Shown in pieces: positions 15,803 to 24,966 of a DNA stretch of 64,000 nt. The stretch lies in contig NZ_FPIP01000007.1 of the NCBI RefSeq assembly GCF_900119075.1, positions 62,001 through 126,000 of the forward strand, written 5' to 3'. The number at the start of each line of letters is the position of its first letter. The stretch's first letter is position 1. The translations under genes were made by a program, and so were the position numbers. The notes under the pieces are model-generated. The model had not been told where the DNA came from, did no database searches, and was given only the letters and a program-made list of their open reading frames with translations. This DNA comes from Ruminococcus flavefaciens. Its GTDB lineage: Bacteria > Bacillota > Clostridia > Oscillospirales > Ruminococcaceae.

Positions 15803-16579
15803 TCATTTGAAAACCGTCATAGGATCGACGAAAGCTCCGTTATGTGTTATCTCTATATGAAGATGAGGAGCTTCTGCGCTTTCGATATCCGCAGTTTCGC
15901 CTACAGCACCGATAACAGCGCCCCGTTCCACGGGATCGCCCTGCTGTACGGCAAGATCAGCTCCGAGACCGCAGTATCTGGTGACAAAGCCGTTTTTGTG
16001 GTCGATGACCACGGACACTCCCCACAGCGGATCGTTGGATACAGAGGATATCTCGCCCTTTTCAACGGCGATGACGTCGCTGCCTACCTCAGCCGCTATA
16101 TCAGCGCCGTTGTGAGTCTGCCATGTGCCTGTTGTAGCGTTTTTTACCAGTTCACCGCTGCTGAACGGCTCGATAACATTGGATATATCATTCAGCGGAG
16201 CGCAGGCGTTGTTCATACCCTTTGCTTCTGCCGCAGCTTTTCCGCGCTCAATGAAGCTTTCCACAGCCTCAGCCTTTGCGTCAACGGTTATTTCTGCGGC
16301 AGGGATATTCTCCTTAACTGGCGGAGCAGTTACAATTGCCGAGGTTATGCTGTAGGCAGGAACAGTCGCCTTTGGTATGTCGGTGACGCGCTTTCCCACG
16401 GGAGTTTCCGCCACTATGGGAGTTTTGTTTGCAGAGGGCTTGATATCGGGTATCGCGTCGCCCTGCTTATGAGCGAAAAGGCAGGCGGCAGCCACCATGA
16501 CGGCGCTTATGCCGAGGGCAGCATAGAAGCCCTTAGAGCCTTTTCTGTAATGTTTGTCGGTCAGTTCGTTTTTCTTCAC
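15803..16579 (-). CDS. Membrane-anchored M23 (LytM-type) metallopeptidase
   Basis: 258 residues from a GTG at 16579, chosen because GGAGGT lies 7 bases upstream; in-frame ATGs further up have no site. A basic N-terminus and one membrane segment (about residues 20-36, FYAALGISAVMVAAACLF) put the rest outside. After a Pro/Thr/Ala-rich linker, the peptidase domain has the zinc-binding HNGADIA (HxxxD) and HLHIEITHNG (HxH) motifs intact, so it is likely active on peptidoglycan cross-bridges. Domain and topology resemble SpoIIQ, but no sporulation context is present. It is monocistronic. Confidence 0.88.
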   Translation of the reverse strand: MKKNELTDKHYRKGSKGFYAALGISAVMVAAACLFAHKQGDAIPDIKPSANKTPIVAETPVGKRVTDIPKATVPAYSITSAIVTAPPVKENIPAAEITVDAKAEAVESFIERGKAAAEAKGMNNACAPLNDISNVIEPFSSGELVKNATTGTWQTHNGADIAAEVGSDVIAVEKGEISSVSNDPLWGVSVVIDHKNGFVTRYCGLGADLAVQQGDPVERGAVIGAVGETADIESAEAPHLHIEITHNGAFVDPMTVFK

Positions 16580-16651
16580 ACTAACACCTCCGACCATATT
16601 ATTGACAGTCATACGGAAAATATACATTTTCTTCAGTGATTAGTTTTTAGT

Positions 16652-16760
16652 GTAGGGGCGGCGTTCCGCCGCCCGAGAGCTTTGCAGTTCGATTTGTAGG
16701 GGGCGATGCCTACATCGCCCCGTGGTTTATAAATGGGCTGATGTAGGCATCAGCCCCTAC
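16652..16760 (+). repeat. GTAGGGGC palindromic repeats, including a 65-bp unit
   Basis: A short unit (GTAGGGGCGGCGTTCCGCCGCCC) is followed by a 65-base unit at 16696-16760 made of two palindromes that begin GTAGGGGGCGATG and end CATCAGCCCCTAC. The 65-base unit is almost identical to 25471-25535. TAGTTTTTAGTG precedes the cluster. Confidence 0.85.
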
Positions 16761-16778
16761 ACATAAAAAAGCCGATGT

Positions 16779-17113
16779 GATAACTATAGTACCTATATGG
16801 AAGTTTTACGCTTATTATTGAGAGAACCCCTTTTGAAAAAGGGACCCTCTGACGGAGGACGTCCCCTCTGTCACTGCGTGACATCTCCCCGCACTGCGGG
16901 GAGTCACTCTCAAACTCTCTCCCTAAAACTTTCGTTTTGTTTTTTCACAGATAGGGCGCTTCATAAATTAAAAAATCCTGCAAAATGCAGGTGCGCCCTA
17001 TCTGTGAAAAAACCAGATAAAAGTCTTTGGAAAGGGGTATGGGGGAAACCTTTCCTCAGAAAGGTTTCCCCCATAAATAAGCATAAGCTTCTATATGAGT
17101 ATTAAAGTTTATC
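16779..17113 (+). repeat. MITE-like element with terminal inverted repeats, copy 2
   Basis: GATAACTATAGTACCTATAT at the left is matched in inverted form by the right end (17075-17113), giving imperfect terminal repeats of about 40 bases. The internal modules AACCCCTTTTGAAAAAGGG, a CCCCGCACTGCGGGG stem, a TTTTTTCACAGATAGGGCGC stem and AAACCTTTC/GAAAGGTTT (17045-17070) parallel copy 1 at 937-1207. GCCGATGT just before and ACATCGGC plus T-run just after pair with each other, so the element sits in the loop of the PBP2 terminator. No protein is encoded. Confidence 0.75.
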
Positions 17114-17127
17114 ACATCGGCTTTTTG

Positions 17128-19404
17128 TCAGTTTGTAACAGGCTCCTGATGTCCCTCTGTAGCATATGCATTGGGATCAAAGGGCGGAGTTGCAGGCTCT
17201 GTGGGTATGGTTACGGGAGCTGTCCACGGTTCTGTCGGAGGAGTCCACGGCTGCTCATATGGAGCCTCGGTCTGGGGCTCGGTATATGCCGCAGTAACGT
17301 CCTCTGCCATGGTTACGGTAGTAACTGTAGTAGTGGTCGTAGTGGTAGTTGTTGTAGAGGTTGTGGTAAGCACTGGACGCCATTCCTCGGGGAGCTTCTG
17401 CTTTGTGGGCTTTACGCCGTTCAGTCCGTAGCACTCCTGATAAGCGAGGATAAGGTCTCTTATCATATATTTTGCGTACTCACCGCTTTCGATAACGCCT
17501 GCAAATGCGATCTCGGGGTTATTGGCGGGAGCAAATCCTATAAAGAATGAGTTCTGCTCGTTGAGGTTTCGTCCTGTCTGAGGAGTACCTGTTTTGATAG
17601 CCACATCGAAGCCTAAATCGCTGAGAGAATATCTCGCAGGCATACTGTGTGAAGCGTCTATCATACCGCCTACGATATAATCGTAAAGGTCGGGAGTCTT
17701 TATCTCTATCTTGTTTGCGATAACGGGTTCGGTCTTTTTGATAAGATTTCCCGAGCCGTAGCTGTAATAGCTGTCAACGAGGTATGGCTGGTATCTCACG
17801 CCGCGGTTGCCGATAGTATTGGCAACTACAGCCATTTGCAGAGGAGTCATACCGCAGTCCTGGTTACCGATACCTGCCTGTATAACGTATCCGACGTACC
17901 ATTCCTGACCGTGCTCCTTGAAGGTCTCGGGGTTACAGAGATAGCCCTCTGCGTCGCCTGTTTCTATGCCTGTATGAGAGCCCAGACCGTACATCTTGGC
18001 GTATTCGGTTATCTTGTCGATCCCCAACATACGGGAAAGCTCGTAGAAGTAGGAGTTACATGATACCTCGATAGCGCGTCTTACGGTGATATTGCCGTGA
18101 AGTCCCGTACAGGAGTAATGTGTGCCGTAAAAGTCATAGCCCATGTTGCAGACCAGCGGAGTACCGCCTGTTACAACACCCTCGTTTAGACCTGCCGTAG
18201 CGGTAATGGTCTTGAATGTTGAGCCCGGTCTGTAAAGGCCGTAGCTGCAACGGTTCACAAGGGGAGTATCCTTTGCTTCGAGGAAGTACTCATAGTTTTC
18301 AACGTAGTCCTTGAGGTTGTATGTGGGAGCTGTAGCCATGCCCTTTACAGCGCCTGTCTTTGCGTCAAGAACGCAAATAGCGCCGCAGTTTCCTTTCAGC
18401 ACGCTTGGATTCGGATTTATTGCAGGGAAAGTGTTGTTAAGAAAGTTATCCAGTATATTCTGGAGCTTTATCTGATAAGCTCCGTTTACTGTGAGCTTTA
18501 CAGTTTCGCCCGATGTAGCCTCGGTAATAGTTTTGACGTCGCGGACAACGCCGTCCTTGACGGCTATCTGCTCCTCGCCGTTTATGCCGCGGAGGGGAGT
18601 CTCCATAGCAGCTTCGATACCGCTCTTTCCGAGGATATCGTTGTAGCTGTAGCCCTTGGATTTCAGCTCGTCGTACTCCTCGGCGTAGATAGGACCTACC
18701 GTGCCTATCTCATGGGGGAGTATATCGCCGCGGACTATCTTTCTTTCGGAGGCGTCAACAGCCTCGATACCGCGGTAGAAGTTGCCCAGCTCTTTCATGT
18801 CGATGACGGTCTGCTCGTCAACGCCCTCTGCAAGGAGCAGGTCGTTGCTGTACGAGAAGTCCTTGTCTATCATCTGATAGCGCATACCTGCGATGATACG
18901 CTTTTCCTCGTCGGTGTACTTCTCATCTATCTCATAGTCGGAGATAAGTTTGTCTATGCAGTTTTCAGCAGTAGCGTACACGTTGAGGTTAAGGTCGGAA
19001 ATGAGCTCCTCGGTGTCGTTTGACATGAATATATATGGCTTTGTAAAGGATACGGGTATGCTTTCCTTGAACTTGTAGCCGTGCTTTTCAAGCTCTCTGT
19101 AGATACCGAGAAGAGCCTTGTTGCCCTCCTGCAGGTCAGTAGGGAAGAACGCCATTTGCAGCACAAGGTCTGTACGTGCGTCGTTGGTGACTATGACATT
19201 TCCGTCGTAGTCGATTATCTCTCCGCGGGTAGCCTTGATACCCTTTTTGTATGTGAGAGTACCAGGCTCATAGAGCTGGGGAGTGCCTATATCCTTATCG
19301 CCGACTACCTGTATCTTCATAAGTCTCAGCGAGCTCAGCAGAGCAAGGAGCACTACCAGCAGTATGATTATGATAGATTTCAGGTTTTCTGCAAATCCTT
19401 TCAA
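17128..19404 (-). CDS. mrdA: Penicillin-binding protein 2 (class B transpeptidase, elongation)
   Basis: 758 residues from a TTG start at 19404, which has AAAGGAGG 8 bases upstream. A membrane anchor (residues 8-28) precedes the PBP dimerisation domain (GIKATRGEIIDYDG) and the transpeptidase domain with STFK (about 394), SCN (VSCNSYFYEL) and KTGT (about 600), all intact. It cross-links side-wall peptidoglycan together with MreBCD and a RodA. The position after mreD supports the elongation role. Unusual is the C-terminal tail: a run of Thr broken by Ser and Val (about 676-700), then a Pro/Trp/Thr-rich segment with repeated EPW and TEP motifs. Confidence 0.93.
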   Translation of the reverse strand: MKGFAENLKSIIIILLVVLLALLSSLRLMKIQVVGDKDIGTPQLYEPGTLTYKKGIKATRGEIIDYDGNVIVTNDARTDLVLQMAFFPTDLQEGNKALLGIYRELEKHGYKFKESIPVSFTKPYIFMSNDTEELISDLNLNVYATAENCIDKLISDYEIDEKYTDEEKRIIAGMRYQMIDKDFSYSNDLLLAEGVDEQTVIDMKELGNFYRGIEAVDASERKIVRGDILPHEIGTVGPIYAEEYDELKSKGYSYNDILGKSGIEAAMETPLRGINGEEQIAVKDGVVRDVKTITEATSGETVKLTVNGAYQIKLQNILDNFLNNTFPAINPNPSVLKGNCGAICVLDAKTGAVKGMATAPTYNLKDYVENYEYFLEAKDTPLVNRCSYGLYRPGSTFKTITATAGLNEGVVTGGTPLVCNMGYDFYGTHYSCTGLHGNITVRRAIEVSCNSYFYELSRMLGIDKITEYAKMYGLGSHTGIETGDAEGYLCNPETFKEHGQEWYVGYVIQAGIGNQDCGMTPLQMAVVANTIGNRGVRYQPYLVDSYYSYGSGNLIKKTEPVIANKIEIKTPDLYDYIVGGMIDASHSMPARYSLSDLGFDVAIKTGTPQTGRNLNEQNSFFIGFAPANNPEIAFAGVIESGEYAKYMIRDLILAYQECYGLNGVKPTKQKLPEEWRPVLTTTSTTTTTTTTTTVTTVTMAEDVTAAYTEPQTEAPYEQPWTPPTEPWTAPVTIPTEPATPPFDPNAYATEGHQEPVTN

Positions 19405-19470
19405 AAAGTCTGCCTCCTTTACGGTCTCCCGTATGATTATGACCGCACTTTTAGGGTGCGGTCTCGGATA

Positions 19471-20049
19471 TTATTTTCTGTTTTCTGACTGAATATTGGT
19501 ATTTATCGCTTCTTCGATAGTGAGGTGTTCCCTCGGCATGAGGAAGCGGTTCACGAGCTTCAGCACAAGATACACAAAGACCGCCGATATTACAGTGTAT
19601 ACCCAGACTCTCAGCGAGACTCTGACGAATATGCGTCCCACATTTTCGTACTCCCATATCTGGTAGTAGAATTTATAGTCCAGCCAGCACTGTATGTATG
19701 ATACCACGGTGGCAATTATCATGTAGTTTATGAAACGGTCCTTGAGATAGAGCTCAAAGAGCAGATTTGCCAATATACAGAAGAAAGTGAGCACCACAGC
19801 GTTGTAGCCGAAAAGCTTGCCGCAGCAGATATCGGTAAGAAAGCCGCATACAGCTCCCGTAACGGCTGAGCCGTACATATTGTTGTTTACGGCAATGCCG
19901 ATACTCAGGGGGACAAGTATCATGGGCTTGTAAAGGGTGCCCGAGGTCATGATGATGAAGCTTACGAAAATGAGCAGGTAGTACAGTACCCAGCGCAGAG
20001 TTGTCTTGAAGCGCAGGATATGCTGCTCACGGGTAGTTCTAATCCTCAT
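19471..20049 (-). CDS. mreD: Rod shape-determining protein MreD
   Basis: 192 residues with five to six membrane segments and the conserved early stretch VPLSIGIAVNNNMYGSAVTGAVCGFLTDICCGKLFGYNAVVL, in which the GxxxD-type region resembles S-components such as RibU/MreD. It works with MreB and MreC in the elongation complex. It overlaps mreC by 11 bases. A hairpin without T-run (GACCGCAC...GTGCGGTC, 19446-19467) lies in the 66-base gap before PBP2 and may tune expression or processing. Confidence 0.92.
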   Translation of the reverse strand: MRIRTTREQHILRFKTTLRWVLYYLLIFVSFIIMTSGTLYKPMILVPLSIGIAVNNNMYGSAVTGAVCGFLTDICCGKLFGYNAVVLTFFCILANLLFELYLKDRFINYMIIATVVSYIQCWLDYKFYYQIWEYENVGRIFVRVSLRVWVYTVISAVFVYLVLKLVNRFLMPREHLTIEEAINTNIQSENRK

Positions 20050-20905
20050 TCTCTTCGTCCTCCTTCTTGCCGCTGAAATCGGTTATAACGATGACAGAGG
20101 TAAGACGGTTTACGTCCACACATGGCTGTATATCGGCACAAACGGAGAGTCCGTTGGAGTCGAAGCCTATCTCTAAGATAGTGCCTATGGGGTAATCCTT
20201 TGGGAAGAGACCGCTGTTTCCTGCGGTTATCATAAGGTCGCCGCGCTTGAGCTTATTCTTCTTGGGGACGTGAATGAGCTTGGTCTGACCGTTCTCGGAG
20301 GAGAGCACATTGCCCTCGATAATGCCCTGATCGGCATTGGAAGATGAAGCCACAGCGGCTACGGAAAGGTCAGGAGAGAGGATAGTTCTCACGGTGGCAA
20401 CGTGCTTTGAGACGTCAACGGTTATGCCCACAAGTCCCTCTGAGGTGACTACGGGGCAGTTCGGCTTTATTCCATCTGCCGAGCCCTTGTCGATAGTAAA
20501 GGACTTGAAAGGATCGTTGGTCACATAGCCCAGCACCTTACAGGGCTGAGAAAGCATATAGTCCTCATGCTCTTCTTTTATGGAAACGAACTTGCGGAGC
20601 TCCTCGACTTCTGCCTTTATTGCATCGTATTCAGTGAGCTGAGCATTGAGCTCGCCTATCTGCTTTTTGAGCCTTTCGTTTTCCTCGATATACTTATCCG
20701 CGTTGGTGAGCTTATCCACGGTGTGCTCCATTTTACGGCTTATGCTGTTTGAAGCTGCGCGGAACGGCTTGGTCACTGTGTTGATGAAGGAAGCTCCCGA
20801 AACGGAATAGCCGCCTCTTGTGACGGCATAAACCATCATGCCCACAAGAAAGGCGAGAAAACCGACCATGACCTTGAATCTGGTGCTTTTCAAAAAATCA
20901 CGCAT
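20039..20905 (-). CDS. mreC: Rod shape-determining protein MreC
   Basis: 288 residues. An N-terminal membrane segment (about 11-28) is followed by a coiled coil (residues 60-105, ENERLKKQIGELNAQLTEYDAI) and the beta-rich MreC domain (CKVLGYVTNDPFKSFTIDKGS, GLVGITVDVSKHVATVRTI, GDLMITAGNSGLFPKDYPIG). It links cytoplasmic MreB to PBP2 outside the membrane. It lies 11 bases after mreB and ends in an acidic tail. Confidence 0.95.
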   Translation of the reverse strand: MRDFLKSTRFKVMVGFLAFLVGMMVYAVTRGGYSVSGASFINTVTKPFRAASNSISRKMEHTVDKLTNADKYIEENERLKKQIGELNAQLTEYDAIKAEVEELRKFVSIKEEHEDYMLSQPCKVLGYVTNDPFKSFTIDKGSADGIKPNCPVVTSEGLVGITVDVSKHVATVRTILSPDLSVAAVASSSNADQGIIEGNVLSSENGQTKLIHVPKKNKLKRGDLMITAGNSGLFPKDYPIGTILEIGFDSNGLSVCADIQPCVDVNRLTSVIVITDFSGKKEDEENED

Positions 20906-20916
20906 GGAGCCTCTCC

Positions 20917-21933
20917 TTAATAGTACTTGACGTTTTCAGTGAGAGCGTCCTGATAATCGCTGATATTTTCCAGTATCTTGCCCGTACCCTCGGCAACGCA
21001 GTCCAGCGGGTACTCCGCGATATACACAGGCATACCTGTCTCGCGGTTTATGAGCTTGTCAAGACCGCGGAGCAGAGCGCCGCCGCCTGCAAGAGTAATG
21101 CCGTGGTCGATGATGTCTGCGGAAAGCTCGGGAGGAGTTTCCTCAAGAGTGGACTTTATAGCGTCGATGACTCTTGAAAGGGGCTCAACGAGAGCGTCGC
21201 GTATCTCCGCAGAGGTAACGGTTATATTCTCGGGGAGACCGTTGAGAAGATTTCTTCCCTTTATCTCCTGAGATTCCTCCTTTTCACTTGGGAAAGCAGA
21301 GCCGATATCAAGCTTGATATTCTCGGCAGTACGCTCGCCGATGAGGAGGTTGTACTTCTTCTTGATATAGTTGATGATAGCCGCGTCGAACTCGTCGCCT
21401 GCACATCTTACAGAACGTGAAGCAACGATACCGCCCATAGATATAACGGCTACCTCACTGGTGCCGCCGCCGATATCAACTATCATGCTGCCTGCGGGCT
21501 CGTTTGTGGGGAGACCTGCGCCGATAGCGGCAGCCATAGGCTCCTCGATGATGAGGACGTTGTTTGCGCCTGCCTTTTTGCAGGATTCGCGGACAGCACG
21601 TCTCTCAACGGCAGTAACGCCCGAGGGGATACATATGATGACATTTGCCTTTGTGAAGAAAGTGCCCTTGAGAGCCTTTCTTATAAATTCCTGAAGCATG
21701 GTGGTGGCAATGTCAAAATCGGCGATAACGCCGTCTTTAAGCGGTCTTACGGCAACGATAGAGCCCGGGGTGCGTCCGATGACGTCCTTGGCTTCCTTAC
21801 CGACGTAGCGGCATTTATCCGTTCTGGTATTTACGGCAACTACTGAGGGCTCTCTTATTATTATACCCTTTCCCCTCATATATACAAGGGTATTAGCAGT
21901 ACCGAGGTCAATGCCAATATCTTTAGTAAACAT
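20917..21933 (-). CDS. mreB: Rod shape-determining actin homolog MreB
   Basis: 338 residues, full length. The actin-fold nucleotide-binding blocks are all present: [46 protein letters not shown] and [16 protein letters not shown]. It forms membrane-bound filaments that guide side-wall synthesis. It leads the mreBCD-PBP2 operon, as is typical of Firmicutes. The upstream gap (21934-22205) holds a promoter and a perfect 10-bp inverted repeat. Some clostridia have several MreB paralogs (Mbl, MreBH); its place beside mreC favours MreB. Confidence 0.97.
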   Translation of the reverse strand: MFTKDIGIDLGTANTLVYMRGKGIIIREPSVVAVNTRTDKCRYVGKEAKDVIGRTPGSIVAVRPLKDGVIADFDIATTMLQEFIRKALKGTFFTKANVIICIPSGVTAVERRAVRESCKKAGANNVLIIEEPMAAAIGAGLPTNEPAGSMIVDIGGGTSEVAVISMGGIVASRSVRCAGDEFDAAIINYIKKKYNLLIGERTAENIKLDIGSAFPSEKEESQEIKGRNLLNGLPENITVTSAEIRDALVEPLSRVIDAIKSTLEETPPELSADIIDHGITLAGGGALLRGLDKLINRETGMPVYIAEYPLDCVAEGTGKILENISDYQDALTENVKYY

Positions 21934-21985
21934 TTTGCAGCTCCTTAAATTTTGCTATATTTCTATAAATTACATTCAAAGTGAA

Positions 21986-22010
21986 TTATATCACAGTTTA
22001 TGTGATATAA
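21986..22010 (-). promoter_or_regulatory. Perfect inverted repeat in the mreB leader
   Basis: TTATATCACA, 5 bases, TGTGATATAA. It lies about 55 bases before the mreB start and downstream of the likely promoter. It is a candidate operator; each arm also resembles an extended -10 box (GTGATATAA). Confidence 0.5.
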
Positions 22011-22069
22011 CTGCCCGATACGCAGGGAGCAGAGCTTTGGTATGCGTATCTGTGGGGGCACATAAGATA

Positions 22070-22098
22070 ATTATATCACTATCGGGAAATATGTACAA
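22070..22098 (-). promoter_or_regulatory. Promoter for the mreB operon
   Basis: On the minus strand: TTGTAC, 17 bases, TATAAT with an upstream TG. A GATACGCA...TGCGTATC hairpin (22016-22050) follows in the leader. Confidence 0.7.
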
Positions 22099-22205
22099 GA
22101 AAAAATCACAAGAAATTTCCCATATCCGCGTTTTTAGTGTAATACGGTAACTTAGACGCGGCAAGGTGATAAAAAACTGTCGAAAAGGACGATAAACAGC
22201 GGTTA

Positions 22206-22466
22206 TTAACCTGAGATCACCTTAGGAGCAGTCTTTATGTAAGCATAGATAGCTATAGCGATGAAAATTACCTGCGCAACGCTTATGCTCATTGAGATAC
22301 CGAATGTAAGCACAAGGATATCGGTGTCGATGAACTTGTCAAGGTTCAGAGCAAAGCTTCTGGAATAGCCCAGCCATGCGAATGAGCCTGAGGCTACATT
22401 GCCGAGAACTCCGCCGAGAACGCAGGCGCAGATGAGAAGAAGCAAAAAGTAGAGTGTCTTTTTCAT
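22206..22466 (-). CDS. DUF4321-family small membrane protein
   Basis: 86 residues with two hydrophobic segments (about 5-24 and 50-78) and the family-typical mix of Leu, Gly and LTFGISMSISV near the second. Proteins of this kind are common in clostridia near cell-shape genes and have no known function. It lies last in the zapA-U32-dut operon, 32 bases after dut, and next to the mreB operon. Confidence 0.75.
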   Translation of the reverse strand: MKKTLYFLLLLICACVLGGVLGNVASGSFAWLGYSRSFALNLDKFIDTDILVLTFGISMSISVAQVIFIAIAIYAYIKTAPKVISG

Positions 22467-22498
22467 AATAATATCTCCAATCTTTTGTTATTCATATT

Positions 22499-22936
22499 TC
22501 AAATGCCTGACGAACCGAAGCCGCCTGCGCCGCGCTCTGTTTCAGAGAGTTGGTCGCTGACTTCGATCTCGGGCATTAAGATACTTGTAGGGATAAGCTG
22601 AGCTATACGCATACCGTGCTCAACGGTAAAGGGCTCCTTGCCGTGATTTATCAGGGGCACGAACCATGCTCCGCGGTAGTCGCTGTCAACCACGCCCACG
22701 CAGTTTGCAAGGGAAACGCCGTATTTCGACGAAAGTCCCGAGCGCGGATAGATGAGCAGCGCGATGTCCTCGCGGTCAGGCTCGGCAGTGATACCGAGGG
22801 GGATCATTTTTATCTCTCCTGCTTCGATAGTCACGGGAGCGTCAAGGCAGGCGCATAGGTCAAGACCTGCGCTGCCGCTTGTAGCCCGAGAGGGGATTAT
22901 CGCCCTCGGATCAAGCTTTTTAAAGGTAAGTTTCAT
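22499..22936 (-). CDS. dut: Deoxyuridine 5'-triphosphate nucleotidohydrolase (dUTPase)
   Basis: 145 residues, the normal length of the trimeric enzyme. It hydrolyses dUTP to dUMP and pyrophosphate, which keeps uracil out of DNA and feeds dTMP synthesis. The five family motifs are visible: GSAGLDLCAC, YPRSGLSSKYGV, GVVDSDYRG, GMRIAQLI and the C-terminal RGAGGFGSSG. Its ATG overlaps the stop of the U32 gene (TAATG), so the two are translationally coupled. Confidence 0.96.
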   Translation of the reverse strand: MKLTFKKLDPRAIIPSRATSGSAGLDLCACLDAPVTIEAGEIKMIPLGITAEPDREDIALLIYPRSGLSSKYGVSLANCVGVVDSDYRGAWFVPLINHGKEPFTVEHGMRIAQLIPTSILMPEIEVSDQLSETERGAGGFGSSGI

Positions 22937-24966
22937 TATTGTATACCTCTGTAGTAAAGTCCGCGGGTGATGTTTCCCTGCGGCTTGCGTCCGCTGAGTG
23001 CGGCTCGCACCTCCTCGGCGGTCTCGTCCGAGAGATAGACCACGCCGAAGGATATATTGCGTATCTCGTCAAGTCTGTCAGTCATGCATAGCCTGTCCGC
23101 ATTGAGCACCTCAGCGTAATCCTTGTTACAGACTACGGGGAGCTCCCTGCCTGTGCGGTCAATGAGCTTTTTCGTGCATTTACCGCAGCCCACTTCATTT
23201 TTTATGGGACAGTTTCTCGTCAGCATAAGGGGAAGTCTGCCGTAGACTACAGCTCCCAGCGGCAGATTCGGGACGGTATCCGCTATCTGCTCCAGAGTAG
23301 CCTCCACTGAGAATACGCAGTCCTCAAGCCCGAGAATGCTCAGTATTTTCACACTGTAGGAGTTGAAAGCATTCAGAGTAAAGCTGCCGTGGAGCTTAAA
23401 ACCAAGCTCCTTTCCCATAGCTATACAGTCGGGAGTGTGGCAGTAGAGCCTGTCTATACCCATAGCTTTCAGCTGTTCAAGTCTTTTCCTGAGCCCGTTC
23501 TCGTCGGTTATGAAACGGGGCGGAGCAGCGATTATCTTGTCACTATCCACGCCGCCGAGCATTTCACCGCTGATGATATTTTCGGGCACTATTACGTACT
23601 CCGACAGCTCAGCAGCCGCCGATACCTGTTCTGGTGTGCGGCAGTGAGTCCTTAACGGCAGCTTAGTCCTTTCAGGGGGAGCTATAGCCGTCAGACCTGG
23701 CTTGAAATCGGAAATAGTATATTTTGGAGTATTCTTTTCTATGATAAGCTCTGTCAGCTTTTCAGTGACAGTTCTGCGCAGTTCGTTGAGCTTTCCTGCG
23801 GGGACTATAAGTCCCTCGTCAATATCGGCAGTAAGCTTACCGAAGCTGAATACCGTGTCGCCCAGCTTTGAGAGCTGTTTTGTGAGAGCATCACAGTCTG
23901 TAGGGCGGTTCAGAGCCTTTTCGGGAACATCTCCCTGTGCATAAGCCGAAACATCGCCGCATACAGCGGTTATCACCACGGGCTGTCCCTCTTTTATGAC
24001 AGCGTGAAAATCGGCTGTATAAGCCTTTCCCTCGAAGCGGTAGAGCTCATGTATCTTTGGGATAAGCTCATGGGCGGAGATAACGTCGTCCTTTTCGCGG
24101 ACTCCGAACATATCCTGCCTTTTGCCTGTAAAATAGCCGTCCGTGAAGCCGCCGCGTGAGAACACGCCGCGCAGGAGCTTCATATCGGGAGCTTCTCCGT
24201 CAAGAGCTGCTTTCAGCTCATGTACTGCGGAAGCCACATACTCGGGGCGCTTCATTCGTCCCTCTATCTTGAATGAGTCCACGCCCATGTCCGCAAGCTC
24301 ACGGGCATAGGGGAGAAGCGACAGGTCTTTCAGCGAAAGTGCAGCCTTGTCCCTGTTTCCAACAGCGGAAAAGGGCAGTCTGCAAGCCTGTCCGCAGCCG
24401 CCGCGGTTAGCGGAGCGCGAGCCTATCATTGCCGACATATAGCACTGTCCCGAAACGGACATACACAGAGCGCCGTGAACGAATATCTCGGTCTCTATGC
24501 CTAAATCGCAGATACGGGAAATAGTCTCCCTGTCAAGCTCTCTGGCAGGAACAACTCTTGCATAGCCCAGTTTTTTGAGCATTGCCGCGCCTGCGGCTGT
24601 ATGCACCGACATCTGAGTAGAGCCGTGGAGTACCGCGTCGGGAACGCAGCGGCGTATCAGAGCCGCACAGCCCCAGTCCTGCACGATAAAGGCGTCAACT
24701 CCGCATTTTGCGGCAGCCTTTATGTAACGGCAGAAGTCCTCGGCTTCACCGTCGGAAATGACCGTATTCACGGCTAAATCAAGCTTTGCACCGTATTTGT
24801 GGCACAGCCTTGCAGCCTCCTCTATCTCATCAAGTGAGAAGTTTGTGGCGCTGCTTCGCGCCGAGAAGCGCTTTCCGCCGATATATACGGCATTTGCGCC
24901 TGCTCTCAGAGCTGCACGGAGAGTTTCCATGCTGCCTGCAGGAGCCAGTATCTCGGTAGGCTTCAT
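22936..24966 (-). CDS. U32-family protein, RlhA/YdcP-like
   Basis: 676 residues, the length of the long U32 proteins that carry a C-terminal DUF3656 domain. The N-terminal TIM-barrel starts EILAPAGSMETLRAALRAGANAVYIGG. The family signature EIFVHGALCMSVSGQCYMSAM and the Cys-rich GGCGQACRLPF follow, and CPIKNEVGCGKCTKKL holds more Cys residues that may bind an Fe-S cluster. U32 members of this type (RlhA in E. coli) make 5-hydroxycytidine in 23S rRNA; others (TrhP) make 5-hydroxyuridine in tRNA. Size favours the RlhA type. Coupled to zapA and dut by overlaps. Confidence 0.85.
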   Translation of the reverse strand: MKPTEILAPAGSMETLRAALRAGANAVYIGGKRFSARSSATNFSLDEIEEAARLCHKYGAKLDLAVNTVISDGEAEDFCRYIKAAAKCGVDAFIVQDWGCAALIRRCVPDAVLHGSTQMSVHTAAGAAMLKKLGYARVVPARELDRETISRICDLGIETEIFVHGALCMSVSGQCYMSAMIGSRSANRGGCGQACRLPFSAVGNRDKAALSLKDLSLLPYARELADMGVDSFKIEGRMKRPEYVASAVHELKAALDGEAPDMKLLRGVFSRGGFTDGYFTGKRQDMFGVREKDDVISAHELIPKIHELYRFEGKAYTADFHAVIKEGQPVVITAVCGDVSAYAQGDVPEKALNRPTDCDALTKQLSKLGDTVFSFGKLTADIDEGLIVPAGKLNELRRTVTEKLTELIIEKNTPKYTISDFKPGLTAIAPPERTKLPLRTHCRTPEQVSAAAELSEYVIVPENIISGEMLGGVDSDKIIAAPPRFITDENGLRKRLEQLKAMGIDRLYCHTPDCIAMGKELGFKLHGSFTLNAFNSYSVKILSILGLEDCVFSVEATLEQIADTVPNLPLGAVVYGRLPLMLTRNCPIKNEVGCGKCTKKLIDRTGRELPVVCNKDYAEVLNADRLCMTDRLDEIRNISFGVVYLSDETAEEVRAALSGRKPQGNITRGLYYRGIQ

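Noticed and set aside
15803..16579. Naming the M23 peptidase spoIIQ
   Set aside because: Topology fits, but no spoIIIAH or other engulfment gene is nearby and the zinc site is intact, whereas SpoIIQ itself lacks a catalytic His in Bacillus.
15842..16639. A 265-codon plus-strand open frame
   Set aside because: It is antisense to the M23 peptidase, whose zinc motifs are intact. It has no recognisable domain and no ribosome-binding site.
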